Under the pieces are notes generated by a model. The model worked only from the letters and a program-made list of their open reading frames with translations. It was not told where the DNA came from and ran no database searches. Positions 24,857 to 34,315 of a stretch of DNA of 64,000 nt are shown in pieces. Position 1 is the stretch's first letter. The number at the start of each line of letters is the position of its first letter. The position numbers and the translations under genes are program-made. Origin of the DNA: Paenibacillus sp. (GTDB lineage Bacteria; Bacteroidota; Bacteroidia; Bacteroidales; Muribaculaceae); contig JAMPHR010000003.1 in assembly GCA_023663345.1 (NCBI GenBank), forward strand, positions 353,487 through 417,486, given 5' to 3'.

Positions 24857-26905
24857 TTAGTTATAACCATACTTGTTGGTGTACTTACCCATTGAACGTG
24901 TAACGATCGCGCGGGGGTAGGGGAGTATGTAACGGACTACGGGGAGAGTTCTCCATGTGGGATGAGAGGAGGGTGATGGAGCTGTCATGTAGTTGCCATT
25001 GTCATTGATTTCGATGATGCCACGGTCCTCGTCGCAATTGAGGTATCCACGCATACAATAAAGAATATGGTTGACAGGGTTTCCTGTATTGGAGTCCTCC
25101 CAATTGGTGGTATAGGCTGTGCCGGGTGTGTGCAACACTCCTTCGCTGTCAACATAATTGGTGCGATCATCAGCAGTTTCCATTCTACGGAAACGGTTGA
25201 TTACCCACACGATATTCATGTTGGGCGACTGCTGCGGGAACTCCCATACGTTGAGGTAGCCATCCTGGTCGGAGGTGAGTTCCGAACCAAATCGATTGTA
25301 GTTGTTGTGATATTTCACAGTGGTTACGAAGCGGTCGGCCCATTCGATTCCATCGTACTCATTGAGCGCCTCTTCATCGCTACCGGTGGCGTTGTTGAAG
25401 TAACGCATGTAGGACCAGTAGACATTCTCGGAAAGCAGGTTGTTGCGCACGAGGTCACGCCAGCGCATGTTCTCGCCTGCAAATTCAAATTTACGCTCAT
25501 CAAGTACAGCTTTGAGGAAGCTTTCTTTTGATCCATATAGTTCGGGACGGCTGATCTTGTCGCCTGCATCAGCCACGCCACGGAAAGCGCGGGCACGCAC
25601 AGTTTCGAGTGCCTTTTTTGCTTCCTCGGTGGGGCCGTTGTTGATCTCGTTCACTGCCTCGGCATACATAAGAAGGACATCGGCATAACGCATGTAGGGG
25701 AAGTTGATGCCGGTGTTCTCTTCAGTCGCGGCTCCGAGACCTCCGTTGTTCCAGAGTTTCGACCACTTTCCGTTGTAGACAGTACGGCTGTTGTTGTACT
25801 CGGCCTCTCCCTGAATGTTATATCCGAAAAGCTGATTTACAAAACCGCGACGCTTGTCCTTATCGTCGAAGAAGTACCAATAGAGTGCGTTGAGCTGGGA
25901 TGAACTGTCGGCCTTACCCCATTGGTGAACGGTGGCACCGCTGGTATTGTCCATTTTAGGGCCATGTATATAACCTACATGACCGGTGGACTCACGGGCG
26001 AAGGGGATCTCAAAGATCACATCGTCATTGGTGACGGTAGCGTCAAAGTTACATTCTCTCACGAATACTTCATAGTAGTCATCATCGAGCGAGTGTTGGG
26101 ATTCATTCATCACCTTGGCGGCGTAGTCGCGGGCGATCTCATAGAAATAGAGATAATTGTCGGGACGTTGCATGGAACCGTAAGCACCGCCACCGTCAGG
26201 ACGGAGCGAATAACCGCCGGCAGTCATAGCCAGGCGTGCGATCATAGCCCAAGCCATTTCCTTGCTGATGCGCTCCACGCCGTCGTTCCATCCGGTATCG
26301 GAGGTTAGACGCATATAGGGAGCGGCCTCGATAAGATCATTGATCATGTCATCGAGGATTTTGGTGCGATCCTCGACATCATAAATCGTGGAGGTGTTAT
26401 CGAACGAAGGTACCCTGGTGTAGGGGACATCGCCGAAATACCACACGAGATCGTGGTAAAAGATTGCACGGAGCACCTTGGCCTCGCCGAGCATCTGCAT
26501 GAACTCAGTGTCATCTTCATCGTATATGGAAGAGTTTTCGAGTCCGCTGATGAGCATATTGGCACGTTCGATACCTATGTAGAGTGCATCCCACACTTTC
26601 TTGATGGTGTTGCCATCGGGATCACATTCGTAGCGCTTGTAGCCTGTAGAAGTGAAATATCTGTTGGAACTTGTCGCAAAATCGACATCGGTATTGAAAG
26701 TAAGCTCCTTAAGGAATGTCTTGCCGTATGTGTCGCCCGAAAGCATCGCCGCATACACGCCGTTAAGGGCACGATCGGCCTCACGCTTGCTCTCGTAAAC
26801 ATCGTTGGGGAATATTTTGGAAGGCGCGTCTACGTCGAGATAGTCGGAGCATGACACGAGCGAAAGACCCGCCAGTCCGGCTAAAAATATATTGCGTAAT
26901 TTCAT
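24857..26905 (-). CDS. SusD/RagB-type glycan-binding lipoprotein (leftward pair)
   Basis: A 682-residue outer-membrane lipoprotein (LAGLSLVS-Cys19, then SDYLDVDAP, a common SusD start). The helical TPR-rich body is clear (ADRALNGVYAAMLSG, EAKVLRAIFYHDLVWYFGDVPY, and RYADVLLMYAEAVNEIN), and the C-terminal block LDERKFEFAGENMRWRDLVRNN is the SusD signature. It caps the SusC channel and binds the oligosaccharide. It follows its SusC by 38 bp. Length is at the large end for the family. Confidence 0.95.
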   Translation of the reverse strand: MKLRNIFLAGLAGLSLVSCSDYLDVDAPSKIFPNDVYESKREADRALNGVYAAMLSGDTYGKTFLKELTFNTDVDFATSSNRYFTSTGYKRYECDPDGNTIKKVWDALYIGIERANMLISGLENSSIYDEDDTEFMQMLGEAKVLRAIFYHDLVWYFGDVPYTRVPSFDNTSTIYDVEDRTKILDDMINDLIEAAPYMRLTSDTGWNDGVERISKEMAWAMIARLAMTAGGYSLRPDGGGAYGSMQRPDNYLYFYEIARDYAAKVMNESQHSLDDDYYEVFVRECNFDATVTNDDVIFEIPFARESTGHVGYIHGPKMDNTSGATVHQWGKADSSSQLNALYWYFFDDKDKRRGFVNQLFGYNIQGEAEYNNSRTVYNGKWSKLWNNGGLGAATEENTGINFPYMRYADVLLMYAEAVNEINNGPTEEAKKALETVRARAFRGVADAGDKISRPELYGSKESFLKAVLDERKFEFAGENMRWRDLVRNNLLSENVYWSYMRYFNNATGSDEEALNEYDGIEWADRFVTTVKYHNNYNRFGSELTSDQDGYLNVWEFPQQSPNMNIVWVINRFRRMETADDRTNYVDSEGVLHTPGTAYTTNWEDSNTGNPVNHILYCMRGYLNCDEDRGIIEINDNGNYMTAPSPSSHPTWRTLPVVRYILPYPRAIVTRSMGKYTNKYGYN

Positions 26906-26943
26906 GTCTTCAATTAATTATGAAAAATGGTGTAAGATTTAGG

Positions 26944-29900
26944 TTAGAATGAGACATTCACACCGAATACGTAGCTGCGTGAACGGGGATAGCGGTTCAT
27001 ATCAAACGACGGGGTGAGGCCACTCTGCACATCAACCTCGGGATCGTAGCCCGAATAATTGGTGATGATGAAGGGGTTGGTGACCGACGCATAGAAACGG
27101 AGTTTGCTCATGCCGGCCTTGCCGATGAGGTTCTGTGGCATGGTGTAACCGAGGGTGATGTCGGTACAGCGGAGGAACGATCCGTCCTCGACAAAGCAGC
27201 TGGCGGTGACATCCTTGTTCCAATCGGCAGGATTCCAGTTGGCTTTGCCGGTATTGATATCCCTGTAAAGGTCACGGAATTCAGCAAAGTTCTCATTACC
27301 ATAGATACATTCCGAACCCTGGGTATAAATCCAGCGGTCGGTGTACTTGGAGAGCACGTTGTAGAAGTTGTTATCGTTCTTGATCGACGATGACAGGTAC
27401 ATACCGGTAGCATTGTACACGTCGAAGTCAAGGAAATAGGTGAAGTTGGCGGTGAAGTCAAAGTTTCTGTACTGACCATTCAGTCCGAAACCACCCTGGA
27501 AACGAGGAGTGGTGCGACCTATGACGGTACGGTCATTGTCATCGATCACGTTGTCGCCGTTGAGATCCTTGAACTTGGGCTTGCCGGGAAGTGTGGGGTC
27601 ACCGGAGGGAGATCCTTCAAACACATTGCTCATATCGACAGCTATCTGTTTACCGGTCTCGGGGTCAATGGTGGGGGTATAGGAACCATAACCGCTTGTT
27701 CCCGGAGTGTAGGTGAACTCATCAAATCCGTAGAGGCCATCGTAAACGAATCCGTAGATGAGGCCTACCTCGCCACCTTTCTCAAGACGGTAGTTGTAGC
27801 CATTATCATCGGAGCGTGAGTGGGTATCGTAGAGATACTCGAAATCATCGGTGAGTCTGTCGACTTTCATCTTGTTGGCTCCGATATTGAAGCTGGCAGA
27901 GAGTACATAGTCCTTGCCACGGAGGATGTCACCGTTGATCGAGAGTTCGAATCCGCGGTTGGTCACCTGGCCAATGTTCTGGTACTGCTGGGTATAGCCG
28001 GAGTTAGAGAGAATATCGGCCTTATAGATAAGGTCGCTGGTGGTGTTCCAGTAGTACTCGGGGGTGATGCGCAGGCGGTTGTTGAAGAGGGCGATGTCAA
28101 ACGCGAAGTTGCGGGTGAGTGTGGTCTCCCACTTCAAATCAGGATTGGGCAGGAACTCTGAGGGACCATACCATAACTCTCCGTCAACGGTGGTCTCGCC
28201 AAATCCGGGACCTCCCGTAGCGTTAGGCTCGTAGAGATAACGCCACATATCGGGATCGAGGTTGTTATTACCGGCCTTACCGATAGCGGCACGGAACTTC
28301 AGCTCATTGAGCCATGTATAGTCTTTCAGGAAGTTCTCCTCGGAGAGTACCCAAGCGGCTGATACCGAGGGGAAGTATCCCCACTGGTGGCCGGGGGCGA
28401 ACACCGAGCTGCCGTCGGCACGGAATGTGGCTGAAAGCAGATACTTGTGGTCGAAGTTGTAGTTCAGCTGTCCGAAGTATGAAGTAGTGCGGTTTGCGGT
28501 GGATAGCTCTGAATTAGACTCGTAAACATCGCCGAGGTTCATGTTGTCAAACGCCTTGTCGGCAGAGATGTTGTCAGGGAAGTGACGGTTCCTCTGATAT
28601 GTCTGCTCATACTGCTTGTGGTAGAGCTCGAAACCTACGAGTGCATAGAAATTGTGCTTATCCTTGATAGACCAATCATAGCTGGCGGTGGTAGTCCAGG
28701 TGTAGGAATTGGTCTGTCGTTTCTCGATCGAAGCTACAGGATTGTTGTCGTGCTTCTTGCCTTCCGAGGTGAGACGGCCCCAGAAACGCTTGTCATCGCG
28801 GAACTGTACAGTGTAGACGCCATCGGTGCGTATGGTCATGCCCGAGATCGGTTTCCACTCGATAGCAGCCTGATTGGAGAATGTATAGGTGTGCTTCTTT
28901 CGCACGTTGGTGGCGATATCGGCCACAGGATTGGTGTACTGGAATATCTGTTCCTGATCGGGGTCAACTGTTCCTTCGGGCCAGAATGCACCAAACTCAC
29001 GGATACCATTGGTCGGACGGTAGCGGAGCACGTCGATGATACCGCCGGTACCGATGTTGTCACCGCCGGCTCCCTCATCGCGACGATACGTCATCTTGGG
29101 GTTATATTGGAAAGTCAGGTTGGGGAGAATCTTGGTCGAGAGCTTGGTGAGGATGTTGGTACGGCGCACACCGGTGTTCATGATGATACCGCGGTCATCG
29201 CTCTGGGTGATAGAGATGTTGTAACGGGTCTTATCGTTACCACCGCCAATCGAGAGGTTGGCCGAGTAAGAGAAGGGATCGTTACCCATCACCTCGTCCT
29301 GCCAGTCATGGCTGATCACATCCCTGTAGAGATCCATGTCGGTGGGATCGCCGAAATTGAAACGGAACAGTTTGGCACGATCACTACGGGTATTGTGACC
29401 TGCAGCGTAATCCCACTGATAGTTAACGAAATCGTAAGCATCCATCAGATCCAATTTCTTGGAAATATGGCTGACAGAGCCCTGAGCGTTGAACGATACG
29501 GTAGTCTTGCCCTCGGCAGCGCTCTTAGTGGTCACGATCACAACACCGTTACCACCCTTGGCACCGTAGATGGCGGTGAGGGAGGCATCCTTGAGGATGT
29601 CGATACTCTGGATATCGCTCGGGGGGATATCGTTGATGTTATCGGTCTGGAAACCATCGACGATGTAGAGTGGCTCGTTGCTCTGGGTCACGGATGTCGC
29701 ACCACGCACGCGGATGTTGATGTCGGCACCGGGCTGGCCGTCGACAGTGGTCACCTGCACACCGGCCACCTTACCCTGAAGGGCTACGGCTGCCGAGGTC
29801 ACGGGCACTGCGGCGAGCTTGACGCCCGACACGCTACCTACCGAACCGGTGAGGTCGCGACGCGCACGTGTGCCGCCGTAACCGATCACCACTACCTCCT

Positions 29901-30255
29901 CGAGAGCCTCGGAGTCCTCGAGAAGCACCACTTTGATCTCGGTCTGGCCGTTGACGTCGATGGTCTGGGTCTTGTAACCGATGTAAGAGACTACGAGGCG
30001 AGCCTTGGGGGAACACTTGAGGGTGAAGTTGCCGTCGAAGTCGGTGGCAACGCCATCCTTTGAGCCTTCCACGAGCACGGTTGCACCGATCATCGGTTCG
30101 CCGGCGCTGTCCTCGACAACACCTGAGACTGTGATGTTCTGGGCGTTGGCCGACAGACCTACGCAGAGCACCATCAGGAGGAGCATCGTTTTCCAGTGCG
30201 AAGCAGAGGAAAATTGCCGCAGCCAATGGCTACGACCTGAATTAGAGTCTTTCAT
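26944..30255 (-). CDS. SusC/RagA TonB-dependent outer-membrane transporter (leftward pair)
   Basis: A 1103-residue outer-membrane oligosaccharide importer. After a signal peptide (cleavage near GLSANA) comes the carboxypeptidase-regulatory-like domain (ITVSGVVEDSAGEPMIGATV), the TonB box (EALEEVVVIGYG), and the plug domain (GKVAGVQVTTVDGQPGADI ... LKDASLTAIYGAKGGNGVVI, the SusC plug signature). The remainder is the 22-stranded barrel ending ...RSYVFGVNVSF with terminal Phe. It is energised by TonB/ExbBD and works with the SusD below it. The leader of this gene is the mirror copy of the one in front of the rightward SusC. Confidence 0.96.
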   Translation of the reverse strand: MKDSNSGRSHWLRQFSSASHWKTMLLLMVLCVGLSANAQNITVSGVVEDSAGEPMIGATVLVEGSKDGVATDFDGNFTLKCSPKARLVVSYIGYKTQTIDVNGQTEIKVVLLEDSEALEEVVVIGYGGTRARRDLTGSVGSVSGVKLAAVPVTSAAVALQGKVAGVQVTTVDGQPGADINIRVRGATSVTQSNEPLYIVDGFQTDNINDIPPSDIQSIDILKDASLTAIYGAKGGNGVVIVTTKSAAEGKTTVSFNAQGSVSHISKKLDLMDAYDFVNYQWDYAAGHNTRSDRAKLFRFNFGDPTDMDLYRDVISHDWQDEVMGNDPFSYSANLSIGGGNDKTRYNISITQSDDRGIIMNTGVRRTNILTKLSTKILPNLTFQYNPKMTYRRDEGAGGDNIGTGGIIDVLRYRPTNGIREFGAFWPEGTVDPDQEQIFQYTNPVADIATNVRKKHTYTFSNQAAIEWKPISGMTIRTDGVYTVQFRDDKRFWGRLTSEGKKHDNNPVASIEKRQTNSYTWTTTASYDWSIKDKHNFYALVGFELYHKQYEQTYQRNRHFPDNISADKAFDNMNLGDVYESNSELSTANRTTSYFGQLNYNFDHKYLLSATFRADGSSVFAPGHQWGYFPSVSAAWVLSEENFLKDYTWLNELKFRAAIGKAGNNNLDPDMWRYLYEPNATGGPGFGETTVDGELWYGPSEFLPNPDLKWETTLTRNFAFDIALFNNRLRITPEYYWNTTSDLIYKADILSNSGYTQQYQNIGQVTNRGFELSINGDILRGKDYVLSASFNIGANKMKVDRLTDDFEYLYDTHSRSDDNGYNYRLEKGGEVGLIYGFVYDGLYGFDEFTYTPGTSGYGSYTPTIDPETGKQIAVDMSNVFEGSPSGDPTLPGKPKFKDLNGDNVIDDNDRTVIGRTTPRFQGGFGLNGQYRNFDFTANFTYFLDFDVYNATGMYLSSSIKNDNNFYNVLSKYTDRWIYTQGSECIYGNENFAEFRDLYRDINTGKANWNPADWNKDVTASCFVEDGSFLRCTDITLGYTMPQNLIGKAGMSKLRFYASVTNPFIITNYSGYDPEVDVQSGLTPSFDMNRYPRSRSYVFGVNVSF

Positions 30256-30285
30256 GTAAACTGGTTAATTGGTAAATAAGAATTG

Positions 30286-30338
30286 TTTCATGCAAAAATT
30301 GTCAGTGTGATGAGAGAGTGAGAGAGGGGATATTTAGG
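30286..30338 (-). repeat. Mirrored SusC leader, left copy
   Basis: Read on the minus strand this is a 53-nt block (CCTAAATATCCCCTCTCTC ... CACTGACAATTTTTGCATGA...) lying 30 nt before the SusC start. It is about 90% identical to the plus-strand block at 30862-30912 in front of the other SusC. Confidence 0.85.
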
Positions 30339-30396
30339 AACAATGTGATTGACGGTATAATAATAGGTGTAATTCATGTGTATAATAATGGATGTT

Positions 30397-30411
30397 TCTC
30401 TTGCGGAGAGA
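30397..30411 (-). promoter_or_regulatory. 15-mer TCTCTCCGCAAGAGA, copy A
   Basis: Exact copy (minus strand) of a 15-mer occurring three times in this intergenic region; TCTCT and AGAGA can pair around a five-base loop. In this copy it precedes the TTACACCTAT motif of the leader of the leftward SusC, in the same order as for the rightward gene. Confidence 0.65.
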
Positions 30412-30594
30412 TGTGCGATAGGTGTAAGTGGCTGAGTCAAAGGGCTATCACAGCCGAGCCGGGACACGGATGCTAAACATTGTTGTATCAGATGGATATA
30501 CCGCAAAAATGAGTGTCGGAATTACACTATAGAAATTTAGTAATCCCGACAGATTTTTTTAAGAAATTTTTTCTGCTGGTAAGATACATGAATA

Positions 30595-30609
30595 TCTCTT
30601 GCGGAGAGA
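30595..30609 (-). promoter_or_regulatory. 15-mer TCTCTCCGCAAGAGA, copy B
   Basis: Exact copy on the minus strand near the middle of the divergent region, with AATCTCTCC...GAGATATTC flanks. No obvious TAnnTTTG box is adjacent on that strand. Confidence 0.6.
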
Positions 30610-30741
30610 TTCTTTATCGATTATAAGTGATTATTCCTCAATATTTTGAATTAATATATTTTAAACATTCGACTAAACAATTCATTACATTATGTGGGCG
30701 TTAAAGTGATGAATTATACAATGTTAAATGTCTCGAAACTA

Positions 30742-30801
30742 TTGTATTTTACTAAATTAGTCGTAACTTTGCATCCTGTATGAATGTCTCTCCGCAAGAG
30801 A
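30742..30801 (+). promoter_or_regulatory. Promoter of the rightward SusC operon and 15-mer copy C
   Basis: TTG at 30742-30744 and TAACTTTG at 30764-30771 are 19 bp apart, a good Bacteroidetes promoter. The 15-mer TCTCTCCGCAAGAGA at 30787-30801 follows within the first 10-25 nt of the predicted transcript, so it can act as a 5' hairpin or as an operator. The leader to the ATG at 30957 is about 180 nt. Confidence 0.65.
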
Positions 30802-30861
30802 TCGTTCAGGGATCTTAAATCTGTTACACCTATATTAATATAAAATTCGTCACACGCTTAC

Positions 30862-30912
30862 CCTAAATATCCCCTCTCTCTTTCTCATCACACTGACATT
30901 TTTTGCATGAAA
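30862..30912 (+). repeat. Mirrored SusC leader, right copy
   Basis: The 51-nt plus-strand block CCTAAATATCCCCTCTCTC...TTGCATGAAA, ending 44 nt before the SusC start. It pairs as an inverted repeat with 30286-30338; upstream both leaders also share TTACACCTAT and the 15-mer. Confidence 0.85.
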
Positions 30913-30956
30913 TATTGACTTAACCAATACAATTCACTAATAACCAAACATTTATC

Positions 30957-33900
30957 ATGAAAACCAATCAATCGGCAATCATCCGGCGAGCTTGGCTTGT
31001 CCTGATGCTTATTGTCACGCAAGCCATATCTGCTATGGCTGTGACAGTGACGGGAGTCGTGACTGATTCCCAAAATGAACCGCTTATGGGTGTTGCGGTT
31101 ACCGAGAAAGGTAATCCCGGCAATGGATCCCTGACCGATCTTGACGGACGCTACACCATAGAAGTGGCACCCTCGGCAACCATTGTCTTCACCTACACCG
31201 GTTTCATCACTCTTGAGGAGCCTGTGGCCGGCAAAACAACCATCGATGTGGTACTCAAGGAGAATGTGGAGGCTCTTGATGAAGTGGTGGTGATCGGTTA
31301 CCAGACCATCAAGAAAAAAGATCTCACCGGTTCGGTATCATCGGTAAGCGCGTCGGACATCGTAGCCGCTCCTGTATCCAATGTGGCACAGGCCATGCAG
31401 GGTAAACTCGCCGGCGTGAACATCATCTCGCAGGACGGTCGTCCCGATGCCGACATATCGATCAGAGTGCGTGGTGGCGGATCAATCTCCCAGTCCAATG
31501 AGCCTCTTATCCTCATCGACGGTATCGCAGGCACACTTTCCGACATCCCTGCCGACCAGGTGGAGCGTATCGATGTGCTCAAGGATGCTTCCTCGACCGC
31601 GATATACGGTGCCCGTGGTGCCAACGGTGTGATCCTCGTCACCACCAAGGGCGCGAAGGAAGGGAAGTTCCGTGTCAATCTCAACGGATATGTGAAATGG
31701 GACACACCTACCAAGTATCTTAAGAACCTTGACACTTACGACTATCTCTCGTTCGTGTGGGCAAACTCCGACGTGAACGGTGCGGCTTACCGTACACCGT
31801 TTGAGAAGCTGTTTGGCCTCGAAAACGGTGGTATCAACAACTATCGCAATGTGGAGTCCAACGATCTTCAGGAGGATGTGTACAACAACTCCTTCTCACA
31901 GAACTATGACCTGTCGGTCACCGGAGGCAACGAGAGCACCCAGATATATTTCGGAGCCAACTACACCGATAATGAGGGTATGAAGGTCAACTCCTATTAC
32001 AAGCGTGCGAGCGCCAACTTCAAGATCAATCAGAAACTGTGGAAAGGTGTGACATTAGGCATTGATGCCCGCTACTCGCAGATCAAGGCTATGGGTGACG
32101 AGGGTACCACCTCGGGCTCAGGATCATGGCTTTCGCGTTCCTACCGTTTCCGCTCCGTTCCCACCTGGGCCATCGAGCGTTACGGCGACATCAGTGCCCT
32201 GCGTGAAGGTAACATCGACAATTTCGGTCGCGAAGCCCTCTGGGACACCTACAATGCCTACAGCATGATCAGCGACTATGAGCCCCTCAAGGAGCGTCAG
32301 ACACTCCGCGGAAACGCCAATCTCACATGGGAGATCATCAAGGGTCTGAACTTCCGCACCGAGATCTCGCTCAGCCGCACATGGAACCAGAACAAGATAT
32401 GGGGCGGACCGGTCTACAACCAGTATCTCGACGAGGAGACCGGCGAGGCTCTTTGGGCCGGATCAGCCGAACTTTACAAGGATGACAGCTGGACCTCACG
32501 CTGGACCAATACTCTCAGCTATGACTTCGAGCTGGCCAAAATCCACCGTTTCAGTGTAATGGTAGGTCAGGAGGTCACCGACTCCGACGGCAACGGCATG
32601 ACCATGAAAGCCGACCACTTCCCGGCCAACTTTACCAAGGATAATGCCTTTGCGATGATCAACCAGTACGACGCAAAGAACAACACACAGAAGAATCCCT
32701 TCTACACCAAGGTCAATATCCCAGGACGCATAGAATCCTATTTCGGCCGCTTCAACTACACACTCCTCGACCGCTACATGCTCACATTCACAATGCGTGC
32801 CGACGGCTCATCCAAGTTCTCTCCAAAAAACCGCTGGGGCTATTTCCCCGCAGCCGCTCTTGCATGGCGTGTCAGCGAGGAGAAATTCTTCGAGGGAATG
32901 AACAGCTGGTGGAACGATCTTAAATTCCGTGTGAGCTACGGTGAGGTCGGTAACGACGGCATCTCGGCATCTCTCTGGTCACAGGACTGGACTTCCGAGA
33001 ACGATACGCGCTGGCAGGCCGCCCTCAATGGCGTATACCAGCCTTCCTACGACCTCGCCTCGACCACAATGGCCAATCCCGATCTTAAATGGGAGACCAC
33101 TATCACCCGTAACATCGGTATTGACTTCGGATTCCTCCAGAACCGCTTCACAGCCACTATCGATGCCTATTGGAACACTACCAAGGATCTGTTGATGCTC
33201 ACCCAGCTCCCGGGTATCACCGGCTTCACCTCCACTTATGCCAACATCGGCCAGACCTCCAACAAGGGTATCGAGATCTCTCTCCGCGGCACTATCTTCC
33301 AGAACCGCGACTGGAGCATCACCGCCGGTGCCAATATCAACTTTAACCGCAATAAGGTCGACAAACTCTCCGATGGTGTGACCGGCACCTATGGAACCCA
33401 CTGGATCGCAGGTACCAACCCCGACAACGATTATCTCCTGAAGGAGGGTAAGCCCGTCGGTCAGGTATTCGGTTTCATCTACGACGGTTTCTATACCACT
33501 GATGACTTCAATTACACCAACGGCCAGTGGATACTCAAGGACGGCGTGCAGGACATCAACGCATCGCTCTTCGGCTCGTTCCATGGCGCTGACCGTTTCC
33601 CCCGCCCCGAGGGTCAGGGCGCTGTGCCCGGTATGCCCAAGTACCGCAAGACCCAGAACGACGGCACAAATGTTGTCACCGAGGCTGACAAGGTGATCAT
33701 CGGCGATATGAATCCCGATGCTACCGGCGGTTTCAATATCAATGTCAACTGGCGCAACTTCGACCTCGGAGCTTACTTCAACTGGAGCATCGGCAACGAT
33801 GTCTACAATGTCAACAAACTCGCCTCACTCTACGGCTACAAGGAGCGTGGCGTGTACGAGAACAAGCTCGACATAGTGAAGGGTTCATATACATGGTATA

Positions 33901-34286
33901 ACATCGATGCCAACGGGGCGCTCAACTCTCTCACAACTCCCGAGCAGCTCGCCGCCGCCAACGTCAACGCCACTCTGCCCACTCCTTACAACGAGCAGGC
34001 TGTGATATCTTCGCTCGGTATTGAGGATGCATCCTATCTGCGACTCAACACCCTCACCCTCGGATACACACTTCCCAAGCTGTTGACCGGCAAGGTGGGC
34101 ATCCAGAATCTCCGATTCTACGCTTCTTGCTACAACCTCTTCACCATCACCGGATATGACGGACTCGACCCCGAGGTGAACTCCAACTCCAACCTCAATC
34201 ATGCCGTATATCCCACTACCGGTCTCGACTGGGGCACATATCCTCGCGCCCGCAGCTACGTTATCGGTGTGAATGTAAACTTCTAA
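30957..34286 (+). CDS. SusC/RagA TonB-dependent outer-membrane transporter (rightward pair)
   Basis: A 1109-residue outer-membrane importer. A signal peptide (cleavage near ISAMA) leads into the regulatory-like domain (VTVTGVVTDSQNEPLMGVAV), the TonB box (ALDEVVVIGYQ), and the plug with GKLAGVNIISQDGRPDADI and LKDASSTAIYGARGANGVIL. The barrel ends ARSYVIGVNVNF. It is paralogous to the leftward SusC but clearly diverged, implying a different pectin fragment. It has its own promoter and is followed by its SusD after 29 bp. Confidence 0.96.
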   Translation: MKTNQSAIIRRAWLVLMLIVTQAISAMAVTVTGVVTDSQNEPLMGVAVTEKGNPGNGSLTDLDGRYTIEVAPSATIVFTYTGFITLEEPVAGKTTIDVVLKENVEALDEVVVIGYQTIKKKDLTGSVSSVSASDIVAAPVSNVAQAMQGKLAGVNIISQDGRPDADISIRVRGGGSISQSNEPLILIDGIAGTLSDIPADQVERIDVLKDASSTAIYGARGANGVILVTTKGAKEGKFRVNLNGYVKWDTPTKYLKNLDTYDYLSFVWANSDVNGAAYRTPFEKLFGLENGGINNYRNVESNDLQEDVYNNSFSQNYDLSVTGGNESTQIYFGANYTDNEGMKVNSYYKRASANFKINQKLWKGVTLGIDARYSQIKAMGDEGTTSGSGSWLSRSYRFRSVPTWAIERYGDISALREGNIDNFGREALWDTYNAYSMISDYEPLKERQTLRGNANLTWEIIKGLNFRTEISLSRTWNQNKIWGGPVYNQYLDEETGEALWAGSAELYKDDSWTSRWTNTLSYDFELAKIHRFSVMVGQEVTDSDGNGMTMKADHFPANFTKDNAFAMINQYDAKNNTQKNPFYTKVNIPGRIESYFGRFNYTLLDRYMLTFTMRADGSSKFSPKNRWGYFPAAALAWRVSEEKFFEGMNSWWNDLKFRVSYGEVGNDGISASLWSQDWTSENDTRWQAALNGVYQPSYDLASTTMANPDLKWETTITRNIGIDFGFLQNRFTATIDAYWNTTKDLLMLTQLPGITGFTSTYANIGQTSNKGIEISLRGTIFQNRDWSITAGANINFNRNKVDKLSDGVTGTYGTHWIAGTNPDNDYLLKEGKPVGQVFGFIYDGFYTTDDFNYTNGQWILKDGVQDINASLFGSFHGADRFPRPEGQGAVPGMPKYRKTQNDGTNVVTEADKVIIGDMNPDATGGFNINVNWRNFDLGAYFNWSIGNDVYNVNKLASLYGYKERGVYENKLDIVKGSYTWYNIDANGALNSLTTPEQLAAANVNATLPTPYNEQAVISSLGIEDASYLRLNTLTLGYTLPKLLTGKVGIQNLRFYASCYNLFTITGYDGLDPEVNSNSNLNHAVYPTTGLDWGTYPRARSYVIGVNVNF

Positions 34287-34315
34287 TCAGGTCACTCTAA
34301 ATCGGATACTACATA

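Noticed and set aside
28582-30063. A 493-codon open frame antisense to the leftward SusC
   Set aside because: No recognisable motif, and the opposite strand encodes a clear SusC; it is a shadow frame.
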